A stretch of 64,000 nucleotides of DNA from Bolinopsis microptera (taxonomy: Eukaryota; Ctenophora; Tentaculata; Lobata; Bolinopsidae), in the NCBI RefSeq assembly GCF_026151205.1, contig NC_087076.1, forward strand, positions 22,872,828 through 22,936,827, written 5' to 3'. Positions 31,861 through 43,061 of this stretch are shown here, one piece after another. The stretch's first letter is position 1. Every line of letters begins with the position of its first letter. Below the pieces are notes generated by a model. It was not told where the DNA came from, searched no databases, and worked only from the letters and a program-made list of their open reading frames with translations. Both the position numbers and the translations under genes were made by a program.

Positions 31861-32890
31861 TATATATACTGTTTGACCCTTTTATATTGTATTTTCGACT
31901 GCATAATAATAATATGTCAGTCGAAAAATGAAAACTCAGTTTCGAAAAGTCGACTATATTTGGACGGGACCGGTAGCATATTATCTATAATCATCATGCA
32001 CAGACAAGTTTTATAATATTTAATGTACATATTTAATAATCTAATATGGACATGGTGAATCGTCGTGTGGGTCCAATATGATCTTTCTTTACAAATTAAA
32101 GCCATTTCAAGGATATAATACCTATAATATAATAATGTAATACCTATGACGTGTTGAGTCGACTTTCCAACCAAAATCAAAGTTATCTAACAAACAATAA
32201 ATTTATTCTGGGAAATCAATTAATAACCTTCTCACTAGGCACACCACCCCTTTCTTGGCAATCAAATTAAAACAAAACAAAGCACAAAGTCTCCTTCAAT
32301 CCAACAATTGACTGGAACTAACGATTTCGCACTTCTTCAATAGCCTGCTCCAGGTTTGATAACTCAGTAAGCTGTATATATATCAAGTAACTGTGAACTG
32401 AGACTTCAGTTTAGCTGATTAAATAGCTTGTTAAAGACAGCTCCTTATATGGCAACAAGAGCTTGAATCTTGATGGATCTCTTCTTTTGTATGTAGACTT
32501 GCATCTAATGTATCTAAGATTTGACGTATTGAAATACCAATTTTATCTATATTACCATTATCCACAGTTATTCACTATTGATTTGTTTGCTCTTAAATAG
32601 TTTTTCATAAACTTTTGGATTTAGATTAATTTGATGTATTGGGTCCAAGTACTATGTGTTTATCGTGTTTAGGTGCTCAACTTATTTCACAGAGTGGGGC
32701 AACATTTTGAACGATTCTATTTTATATTCATTTATTGCTGTAGTCTGTAAAGTTTGAAAAGTTTTTTTTTAAATCTGATAAAATCGCGTTACGTCTCACA
32801 AAATGTTGCCAAAAATAAACGCCATAAAGACTGAGAGAGGGTTTACTAATAGTAAGTTTTCATGACGAAATTACTTAATATGATAATATA
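31861..32890. other. Non-coding AT-rich interval
   Basis: No supported gene, RNA or element between the LINE remnant and the mariner-type MITE. Confidence 0.4.
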
Positions 32891-33367
32891 CAGGGTGTTT
32901 CAAGACTCGTGTCCAAATTTTAAATTAAAATTTTTCTACTTTATGAAGGAGCAAATTAAATGAAATCGGTTTGGGAATGCTTGTTAGGTCTAACATTTTA
33001 GTTATTTCTTGCAAAATTGTGTCAAAAGCCATTTTTTCATAATTTTGCAATCTTTTGAAATTTTTTGGGGTTATCTTATAGATCGTGTTTATTCAGTTCA
33101 AGTCCCAAAAAAAGTAGAACAGCCGAAAAACAGCATCAGAAGGGAGGCTAAAAAGTTAAAACTTGACATGGTAAAACGTGCAATAGAAATATGATTGCCG
33201 GAAGGGGGCTTGGTTCGGAAAGTTGATGAAATATTTGGGTTAATTTTGATATATATTTTGAAATGTAATAATTTATCTATAATTTAAAACAAAAATCGAA
33301 CTGTTTGACCTATTTGTTGGATTTTAAGGGCCTTTCGAAATTTGGACACGAGTCTTGAAACACCCTG
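32891..33367. mobile_element. Tc1/mariner-type MITE, 477 bp
   Basis: Perfect terminal inverted repeats of about 29 bp (cagggtgtttcaagactcgt at the left end, its complement at 33348-33367 on the right). They are flanked by TA on both sides (32889-32890 and 33368-33369), the target-site duplication of Tc1/mariner elements. The interior has only a 61-codon ORF with a basic stretch and no recognisable transposase, so it is non-autonomous. The TIRs show no mismatch over their length, so it is fairly young. Confidence 0.88.
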
Positions 33368-33369
33368 TA

Positions 33370-34420
33370 TCTAAACATTAAGTTAAACAATAGTTTATTC
33401 TTTTACTGACCGCATAGAAAATGATGAATTTTTATTAGGGTTATTACATCTTTAGGCCCAAAACTGTGGAATGCCCTTATATCACACAAAATGTTTCCAA
33501 AAATAAACACCGACTTAAAGAGGTTAACTCACTCTATATTAAGCTAACAGTAGGGAACGCTTTCACGTGTACAAAATGCAACCTTTGAAGAATACAGATT
33601 CTACTATTTATTCGTGGTCCCTTGTTCACCGCTGCCTTTTTAGAGCTTTGTCAACGAGCATAGTGTAGAGAGAGAAGTGTTGTTCTTGTTTGTTAAAGTT
33701 GGCACCATTCTTTGTACCCCCCCCCCCCCCCCCTCTTTGTATGTCTGTATACTGTATAGTTATAGCCTATTGTGAAATGTTGCAACAACTGTTTGCTGCC
33801 AACAGAAGCAACAAGAAATACTGCTATAAGAAATACTGCAACAAAATGAAACTACAGTTTATTGATCGCAGTTTACCCTAATTCTACGGATATCAAAATA
33901 AAAGCTCGACCACTATGAATTCTGATCAAGCAATTGCAGAGCAGTAGCGATCAATTTAACAGTGCTGTCTATTCTAACATTCTGCAAGCTGATAATGGAA
34001 AACAAGCATGTACTGCACTGATAATGGGAAACAAGCATGTACTGTACAGTGTACATAATGTACTGTACAGTGTATATAATACATTGAGTATAACGCACAG
34101 AACAGCTGATCACGCACTATAGAGTTAACATGAAATGATAAGGCAGGCGGTTTGTATACATAACCAGTTAGCAGGTTTGAGTGAACGGCACAAGGTAAAC
34201 ATTACAGAAAAGATAACAAAAGGACGGCTCGTTGTTGTACTCATGTGAAAAGTGGATGTATGTGACAGAATAGCAAGTGTGCCAATACATGCCTGTAATT
34301 ACATGATATTATGATATATAATGATATTACTATATTATATTATTAGGTATATTATGATATTATGATATATTATCTAAACATAAAGTTGAAGGCTGGCTTA
34401 CTGGCTGCATGGGATATAAC
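33370..34420. other. Non-coding interval with short tandem repeats
   Basis: Contains a run of about 18 C at 33716-33733, a doubled segment with gataatgg(g)aaacaagcatg (about 33992-34040) and gtactgtacagtgtat repeats (about 34038-34076). No gene is supported. Confidence 0.45.
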
Positions 34421-35345
34421 ACACATAACCCCGCATGCGCAGGGATTATATTTCAATTTTTCCCGCCACGCGCGGGAAAAATTTATAATAATTTCGAGTG
34501 CGAAGCACGAGGGATTATTATTTTAATATAACTTAAGCGTGCCGGTGTTATGTGTTATAAACCCCTCCGGGTTAGTGCTAGGACCAACAAATTTCATAAT
34601 TCTAGCTATATGAGATCAGTATGGAAAATATGAAATGGAATTGGGGAGTATATTATACTACCAAATAAATACAACTAAGGTACTATGACATTTGAAATTG
34701 GCGTTATATCTAAACATTATTCCTCAGTCAGAACGTTGAATGAATATCGATAAGGGGCGTCGAGTTAAGCCTGGCAAGCGATAAAAGGTGGAGCTAATAA
34801 TGATATCGTGTTATGAAGTTCATCAAAGTAGACGACTATAATACATGGCTTATATTAAACAGGGCAATTGCTACGACAAAATTAACCGGACAAATGTAAC
34901 CGTCGAGACAAGTTCTGGAACTGGTCCAAGTAATGTAAGAGTTTAAGTAATGTACGCAGTGTGCTGGAGTTTTGCCAGCGCCTGCAGTAAGACCGATACG
35001 TAGATCAAGTGTATTTATAGTTCTTACGTAGTTAGTCACGTGATACACGTCATCAAAACACGTGACAGTGCGCGGTTGAAATTCTCATGGAATATCAAAA
35101 CAAAACAAATCTTGTAGAGCCAAATTAGCGGGGCGGGATTATAGAAGCTGTGCCGGGGTTATTTATTCAGCGGGAAAAAACTAACAGCGGGAGCCGGGAT
35201 TATCAGAATCTATCTAGCGGGAGCCGGGATTATCAGAATCTTATTCTAACCCGGAGGGGTTTATAATATGACTAGTGTAACCCGGCCTACGGCCGGGATT
35301 TCACTGCCGCAGTTAAAAAGGGTAGGAGTAATTACCCGCTGAGTC
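34421..35345. mobile_element. Candidate foldback-type GC-rich block
   Basis: A 21-bp perfect inverted repeat (ttataaacccctccgggtta at about 34555, complement at about 35247) brackets 670 bp. Around and inside are short CG-rich hairpins (cccgccacgcgcggg; gagtgcgaagcac; cccggcctacggccggg) and direct copies of agcgggagccgggattatc. The composition contrasts with the AT-rich surroundings. No ORF or target-site duplication was identified, so the assignment as a mobile element is tentative. Confidence 0.45.
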
Positions 35346-36735
35346 AAAACCCGCATTAGGTGACCCAATAGTTTCTTAAACAATAATCTCATAATCAGTT
35401 ATTTCTTGTGGATAATTAAGTCATTATTAGCCATGAGGCACCACACTCCATGATCATAAGGTCTGAACACCGAGTATTACACCTCATCACTCCCGTCTTG
35501 AACCGCTTTCTATTTTTATTTAAATCGTTATAGAAATTAACCCTTGTTAACTCCGCACCACACCCGCATATTATATTTGAAAACACGCATAACATTGTCG
35601 TATGAACTCTCTCTCTCTCTCTCTCTCTGCAGTCCAAACAGACCCCAAACACTAACAGTCCCCCCTCCCCTAATAAGCTTAAGGTATAACATTACAGCGA
35701 ATCTTCCGGGATAATCCAATTATGACGCTACTTAAATGCAGCTATAACATATTACACAGTAATTAGAGAGAGAGAGCAAGCCCCGTAACTCTTGCCGTTC
35801 TGCTCACGCAATTTTATGTAACATTTGTGGTACAAAACCATCAATTAAACCACTTACCATCGGCCGATTTAAAAAAAAAATTCCTATGGGCTTCATCAGA
35901 GTTTTGTCGACACTATACCGAAAAAATCAGTCCCGTAACTCTTACCGTTTTTTTTGTATAACCGACCGGAAATTACACACGGACAGACAGACAGACAGAC
36001 ACACACACACACACACATTCTGGTGTTATTAAGGTGATGAATATTCATTATATCTTTGTTGTTGTTGATGTTGTTATTGTTAAGGAAGTAAATTTGCCAC
36101 ATTCTGATCGAGATCAGAATATACAGGGTGGCCCAGAGTAAATGACCGCCCGGACGATTAGGTGCTAGAATATGGGGTACACGGGTCCGGACTCTACGGG
36201 GTACACCCAATCACCGCATTAGTGTATCGTTAAGTAGCTTCAGTCTTAGACTCTTAAGTCTCAACAGTTGAACGAGTAACGTTTACAATAATGACGATTC
36301 CTTCCTCTACTAAATAGCCTTGTCACTTGTTCAACTGTTAACCAGCATTTAATAAATGTTCGTCATATCTAAACATACTGCAAGGGGAAAACATGAACTC
36401 GGCACGAATGGCGGAAGTTGCGACGAAAAAATTAGATAATTATATACGAAAACGATTTACAGGTCACTGCGACTCATGAACCGAATCCGACTTCAAAACG
36501 GTACGTATAAATTAATTGAAGAGTGACGTTTCTCTCAATTTAAATATACATTTGAATGAGAGAAGGAAGCATGGTAAACACTACGAAAGGGACAGTGAAA
36601 AGAAGCGTAACGTGAGAGGTATGGGGCTCTTAAATATAACGTAATCAGGTTTAAATACTTATCGGTATAAAGTTACAAGTTCCCAGCTTTTACACAGCAC
36701 TGAGAGGTTGCGTACCAGCGAACCTTTCTGTGGTG
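35346..36735. other. Non-coding interval
   Basis: Contains (ct)n at about 35608-35628, (ac)n at about 35996-36016, and at 36121 a sequence acagggtggcccagag that looks like one end of a mariner-type MITE without a visible partner. No gene is supported. Confidence 0.4.
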
Positions 36736-36739
36736 GCGT

Positions 36740-36887
36740 AACTATAGGGACAGCGATAGTAACTATAGAGACGGCGATAGTAACTATAGAGACGGTGATA
36801 GTAACTATAGAGACGGCGATAGTAACTATAGAGACGGCGATAGTAACTATAGAGACGGCGATAGTAACTATAGAGACGGCGGCGAGA
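36740..36887. repeat. 21-bp minisatellite (actatagagacggcgatagta)n
   Basis: Seven copies of a 21-base unit, nearly identical. ORFs on both strands (Ile-Val-Thr-Ile-Glu-Thr-Ala and similar) come from the repeat. Confidence 0.93.
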
Positions 36888-37097
36888 CAACGACAAGGGA
36901 TTGTTGTTGTGGTGTAATAAATTGCTGACAAAGTAACAGTTTTACAGCCTCATCGGATAGTTGAACTATTTTAAGGTGTGATGGCCTCACAAACTAACTT
37001 AGAAACAGTGTAAAACTTACAACTAGTATAATTAAATATAACACATTTACTAACGAATAACAAACTAACTTAGAAACATTGTTACAAATCAACTTAC

Positions 37098-37240
37098 GTT
37101 TCTCCACTTCATGTTTGTTCGGTGATACGGCTACCGAGGGCGCATCATCCTCAACGTTCATCAGACGCTCTACTTCATTAAAGTTGTACGCTTCTCCCCG
37201 ATATGTTACCCCGTTAGAACCCCTCTTCTCACTTGAATAC
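37098..37240 (-). CDS. Orphan internal exon, unknown protein
   Basis: A 143-nt open segment bounded by an acceptor (ccctgttag/gtattc) and a strong donor (gaaac/gtaagt) on the minus strand. It encodes a polar, acidic segment (RGEAYNFNEVERLMNVEDD, then SVAVSPNKHEVEK). It ends in phase 1, the same phase as the exon at 30622. It could therefore be an upstream alternative exon of the ATPase transcript or belong to an unseen gene. The acceptor lies 10 bp from the 37251-37646 minisatellite. No family is recognised. Confidence 0.4.
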
Positions 37241-37250
37241 CTAACAGGGG

Positions 37251-37646
37251 GTGTAATTAGTGTAATTAGTGTAATTAGTGTAATTAGTGTAATTGGTATA
37301 ATTAGTGTAATTAGTGTAATTAGTGTAATTAGTGTAATTAGTGTAATTAGTGTAATTAGTGTAATTAGTGTAATTAGTGTAATTATTGTAATTAGTGTAA
37401 TTATTGTAATTATTGTAATTAGTGTAATTAGTGTAATTAGTGTAATTAGTATGATTAGTGTAATTAGTGTAATTAGTGTAATTATTGTAATTATTTTAAT
37501 TAATGTGATTAGTATAATTATTGTAATTAGTGTAATTAGTGTAATTAGTGTAATTAGTGTAATTAGTATGATTAGTGTAATTAGTGTAATTAGTGTAATT
37601 AGTGTAATTAGTGTAATTATTGTAATTAGTGTAATTAGTATAATAT
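37251..37646. repeat. 9-bp minisatellite (gtaattagt)n
   Basis: About 44 copies of a 9-base unit (gtaattagt, with gtaattatt, atgattagt and ataattagt variants). Long ORFs on both strands encode isoleucine/valine/threonine/leucine runs and are artefacts. Each unit carries a TAATTA-like homeodomain core. Confidence 0.95.
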
Positions 37647-37819
37647 TAATACCTAAAGTAAAGCCTGCTAGATAGAGGTTAACATTGTTAACGTTGTGTA
37701 TACTAGGTCTAGAGGAGGTTAACATTGTTAACTTAAATATCAGGTAGAGAAGTTACCACATTATTAACTTGTTGACTAGGATAGCCTTCAATCTAAATAT
37801 ACCGGTAAAGCGATCCTCC

Positions 37820-38272
37820 TCTATAAGGAAATCAGAACATCAATGTTCATTGCTCATTGGTCAGTGGACTAGACAAAGCCTAATGTAGTAACTTAGTAAA
37901 CAGAGCTGCTCTTTTATTACAAGTTACAACACATCGTAAACAACTTGCATGATAACATTTAACGAGCCCATATTAACAGATTACAGGAAAACCTATCCAC
38001 AAACGTTGCCTACGAAAAGAAAATCAGAACATCAATGTTCATTGCGCATCGATCAGTGGACTAGACAAAGCCTAATGTATTAAACAGAGCTGCTCTTTTA
38101 TTACAAGTTACAACACATTGTAATCAACTTTCTTGATAACATTTAACATTTAACGAGCCCATATTAACAGGAAAACCAATCCACAAACTTTGCCTACGAA
38201 AAGGAAATCAGAACAGCAATGTTTAATGTTCATTACTTATTAGTGGACTAGAAAACGCGTAGTAAACAACAA
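37820..38272. repeat. ~190-bp tandem repeat, 2.4 copies
   Basis: Blocks starting aaatcagaacatcaatgttc at about 37829 and 38020, and a partial third (aaatcagaacagcaatgtt) at about 38205. Each contains cagtggactagacaaagcc, gagctgctcttttattacaa and cgagcccatattaacag. Copies differ by substitutions and small indels, so the array is older than the 77-bp array. Confidence 0.88.
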
Positions 38273-39914
38273 CACAAATATAAGTAAAATATCAACAACA
38301 TAAACCATTTAATAACATAGCATATCCAACGATCCCGCAAAACCGGCTGTAATTACAGCTTGCTTCTTTAGAATAGCATAAATCGGCAGACAGATAAAGA
38401 TCAAACAAATAAAACGTCAGAGAAGATATCGTTCACGTTTATAGTCAAGGAAACTACAAAACTAATGGGAGTGTGGAGGAATGGTCAGAGTGGTGACCTA
38501 TTACGCAGGACCAGGTGCTGTTCTAGCGGCATGAGAGGGTGACCTGATCAGATCAAGTTACAGTTAACGTTAATAGGTGGAAAGTTTTCTGACCGTGCAG
38601 GATCAAACTTCTGGGTGGAATTGTATTAATGATATTGGAGAAAGCAGCTCGTTAGCTTATTGATAGGCAACTTCAGGGTAGGTGGCAGTGTTTGTGTGTA
38701 GTGGCACTGTTTGGAAACTCTAGTTATTTTAACAGCGCGGCCTCAATGAAGTTGTAGTAGTAAGTACATAATATGTGGCTAATCATTGCAGGACCAGGTC
38801 AATTTGCATAATTAACAAATTCAGATAAAGTATAGAATTAAAACAATAAGACAAGAAGAGGAGTTAAAAGTATTAAACTGAGCTACTAGACAGAGCCAGT
38901 CACGGTTGGGAACACGAATAGAGCATATTATTATAAATCTTAATATTATAACTATTAACAGGTTAGTTGTCTGCATGACTAGTTAAACAGTTATATTGAG
39001 GTGCTCATTAGTCTTCAAGAGTAAGATCCGTTCAGTAGAAAACTGAGATTATATTATATTCACTTATTAGCCTTCAGTTCCCTAATCTCTGTTTACATAG
39101 TTTTGGAGGAAAGAAACAGATAAGCAGATATATAAGCTACATCTCCATGTAGCACTGCTAAGCTTGTTTGTAAAGTGAGCCACAAGAGAATACCTTGTAC
39201 GAAACAATAATGTAACGGTATATAACAAGCATATCAAAATGAAATTAGGTATTTGTAACCACCCATAACCGCTCACGACCGCTCATTTGATTAATAACCA
39301 ACAAAAGGAAGGTTGCTAACAAAGCTTTGTTGTTGACTATTAAACAACAAATACCACTAAACGAAGCACGAAACATAGCTAAAGGCCTCTACGCTGTTAT
39401 GAGCTATAGGGTAATGACTTTGCGTTTAGGCAGCTCGAACAGCAGCCACAATTTAAATGTAACAATTACAATATCGTATATAATATTTTGTGGTCTTTAC
39501 ATATATAATTCTGTTCCACGTAATTTCACAATTCTATGGATACAAACTCATGCATACAAGGCCACATGCTGTACCTGCTACCAACACAAGCGGTCAACTG
39601 AGCAGTGAACAGCTGTAAAATGTAAATGTGCCTGTACAGTTGGGGGACACAGTCTGTATTCCATTCATACAATTAGAACAAAGGTAACGATATACTCAGT
39701 CCCTGAAGTCATTAGAGGTGACAATAAGTTGACGCTAACAATGAGGTACTTACGTCAATATGCTATCTTGTCCTGATTAACACGTGGGCAGAGAAGTGGT
39801 CAGCAACAACAATTCAGCAACAAAAGAAGGAGTCTTTTAGAGGAACCGCACCCTGATAAATGTCTTTTCCTAAACTGGTGTAAAAATAAGTTTTAACAAT
39901 TGATGAAAATATCT
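38273..39914. other. Non-coding interval left of the BTB duplication
   Basis: AT-rich sequence with no exon, RNA gene or element that I can support. Confidence 0.4.
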
Positions 39915-40921
39915 TTTAGGTAACATAATGATATTTCTTGATTCCTGGCTAAAGATAGTTTATTAATTTGATGATGACGAACTTAAATATCGTTTATTTT
40001 ACGATTAACATTATTCAAAGTTTGATTAGGGTTGATTAAAATAAATTTCAATTGTCATACTTTTGTCTAAGTAAAGGTTCCATAGTTTAACTTGAGAAAT
40101 TATCATCATAATCGATTGAAGAAAACAAGTCTTAGAAAGTTAAGCAAATCGACAATAATATAGAATTTTATAATTCACATTGATCATTATTGGTCATTTT
40201 CGAGAAATAGGTCGATAGAGAGAAGAAATTCAAAATAAAAGTCATAAGAAAACGTTCAATCTTTGAAAACAAAAAAGTAATCATCAGTAAAATAAAGATA
40301 ACTTTTTTAGAGACAAAAATCAATCCAATTTAAAACATATTAAAAATTTAAAATTTACTCCCATGCTAACATGCAGTCTACTAAATCAGAAAAATCTCAT
40401 ATCAATATTCTAGATTATCTTCCTCAGACCATGTTAACTAATAAACCACTTACCAAGGAGTCATTACATGCTAATATAATATATTCCTTGCTAATAATTA
40501 GTTAATTAATAATTATCTCAATCACACACAATTCCACCTTACCCCTTACCAAGTCTACAAAATAGCTGGTTTTTAAATATCTGATCTTAGTGAGATGGGA
40601 AGGAGTAATGTAGTGGTGTACTGGTAGAGCTTACAAACATTATCATAACAAGAAGATTATAAAAATAAGTTATCATGAGATCAGGAACAGAATATTCATT
40701 CTGCAGCTGGTATACAGTCCTCTTTGTTACAGGAGGATCCTCAACTTGGTAAACAAGTACACTTCTAGTTTTCTAGAACAAAACTTATCTTGTCTTCTAT
40801 CAAACAACTAGATCAATATCATTAACTATCACTTACTATACATAACTTGTATGTTGTAATATTCATCATAATTGTTTTCCTCCCAGCTGTCTTTTTCTTG
40901 CTGAGCATCTTTAACATGAAG

Positions 40922-43061
40922 CTGGCCACAGCACAATGGATTATCAACATGGTAACTAACAGATTCATCACATTAAATCATAAGGATAAGTCGACAAGGG
41001 TTCGGATCCGGAGAGGGTGCCCTCAAGGTGGCATCCTTTCCCCTTTCCTCTGGAACCTGGTAGTCGATGATCTCCTGGCCTACACCGCAAGAGACATACC
41101 AGGTTATCTGCAAGCTTTTGCAGACGATCTGCTCTCTCTAGCGGAGGGGAATGATTTAGACATCATCTGGAACAGAACACGCAAAACCATCAACACAATA
41201 GAAAAATGGTGCCAAACCAAAGATCTATCCATAAGCGCACTCAAAACACAAATAGTCATGTTTACCTGGAATAAGAAATGGACACTAAGACCTGTGGTGG
41301 TGGGTAACACCACCATAGGTCTATCCAAATCTGCCAAATTCCTAGGAGTGACCCTCGACAGCAAGCTCAATTTCAATGAACATATCACCAATACCACCAA
41401 AAAAGCTACGGCATCCCTTATGCAATGTAGAAGAGCTGTCGGCCCCACTTGGGGTATGAGCCCTAAAACATGCAAATGGATGTACACCGCTGTCATCAGA
41501 CCTATTCTATCATACTGCTGTAGTATATGGATTAGAGCAACCCAAACAGACACCAACGCGAGGAAGTTCAAACGAGTTCAGGCATTGGCATTGAGAATGA
41601 TGTCTGGTGCCATGCCTAGTACTCCCTTCATCGCACTGAACCACCTCACTAACACTCCAGATATCATACTTTTCCTGAGAGGTGAAGCAGCAAAGGGCAC
41701 AGCCAGGCTTCAAGCTTATGGAAGCCTAACCCTCGAAACTATCGCCCCCAGAAAAGGTACCATCACAACTCACACCACTATCAACAAACAATTCATGGTA
41801 GATCTCAACATACCACCCAAAGCAGAGAGAGACCTATCTATACCAACCATGATGCTTGAACGACGCTTCACGGTCACCACTCCTGGAGCTGACAACATTG
41901 GTTATAGAGGCTCACTCCAAAACACCATCGACAACATCCCCAGTGAAACCATCACCTGCTACACAGACGGGTCACGCACAGACTCAGGTAGCGGGGCTGG
42001 TTATATTATCACCACAGACAACAACAACACTACACTAGATGAAAGATCATTCAAGCTTCCCGATTATTGCACCGTTTATCAAACAGAACTCACTGCCATC
42101 ATCGAAGCTTGTAAATATCTATCAACTTATACAAACACACACATCATCATATGGTCAGACAGTCTCTCCTCTATTCAAGCCATATCCTCACCTTCAACGA
42201 GGAGTAGGACTACTAGAGACTGTTACGACACCCTCAATACACTCGGATCCACTAACACCTTAGAGATCAGATGGATAGCTGCACACATTGGATTGTGGGG
42301 TAATGAAAAAGCAGACGAGCTGGCCAAAAATGGTACAACCAGTGAATCCACTTTGAATTGCCCAATTCCACAATCTTACATCAAACGCCTGATCAACGAC
42401 AAAGTCACAAAACTTAATCAAGAATCATGGATTACTGATGGTCCCAGACACACTAAACTGACACTTGGACATAAAAACATCAACATCATCAAAAATCTCA
42501 ACACTACACTCAGTAACAACAGACAAAATTATAGAACTGCAGTGCACCTCATCACGGGACATTGTGGCCTCAACAAACACCTACACACCATTCGCAAATC
42601 AGACACAAGTGCTTGTCCTAAATGCGGCGACGAAGAGGAGACTGTCTCACACTTTCTCGGACAGTGCCCGGCTATTGCCCAAATAAGAGGTCAATATTTC
42701 CGGGACTACTACCTCTCTGTCAATGACATATTCGACAACCAACACATCTCCACCATTGTCAACTTTACAAACCACACTAAACGCTTAGTGGTGCCAGAGG
42801 AGTTGGACCAGACAGGTGTAACATAGCGACTACTTTAACGCCGTCTTATTTCGCCTCTCTCTTCCACACTCAACCACCACTTAAGCGTTTGTCTATGACA
42901 CACCCCACAACACTTACCATCATCCTTGATTACACATCTTGATTCCACTGGCATCCTCCCACAGGACTGCCATACCCCAGAGGTAGGCAAAGCATTCATA
43001 TGCTATCCTCTCGTGGGCCAACCAGGCCCAGCCTCTCTAAAAAAAAAAAAAAAAAAAAAAA
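40922..43061 (+). mobile_element. 5'-truncated LINE with RT, RNase H and poly(A), with target-site duplication
   Basis: Its open frame runs from the left junction to the stop at 42824-42826. It starts within the RT palm (CPQGGILSPFLWNL, then catalytic FADDLL and KFLGVTLD). Next is an RNase H domain (TDGSR, TELTAIIEA, SDSLSSI, GNEKADELA), all acidic residues present, then a CPKCGDEEETVSHFLGQC knuckle. About 235 bp of 3' UTR and a poly(A) of about 23 follow. The 15-bp direct repeat atctttaacatgaag flanks it at 40907-40921 and 43062-43076. RT plus RNase H plus poly(A) fits the I/R1/Loa-like group. It is inserted antisense into the last coding part of the BTB-A gene. The hydrophobic start of the open frame upstream of 40922 is antisense BTB sequence, not LINE. 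Confidence 0.93.

Noticed and set aside
36121-36210. Second mariner-type MITE at acagggtggcccagag
   Set aside because: No matching inverted end or TA-flanked partner was found, so it is only mentioned as a possible solo end.
36994-37725. 243-codon minus-strand ORF with long Ile/Thr/Leu runs resembling membrane segments
   Set aside because: The hydrophobic runs come from the 9-bp repeat. Only the short segment at 37098-37240 with splice signals is kept.
40847-40921. Hydrophobic N-terminus (VVIFIIIVFLPAVFFLLS) of the LINE ORF as a signal or membrane segment
   Set aside because: This stretch is the antisense of the severed BTB-A C-terminus; the LINE starts only at 40922.
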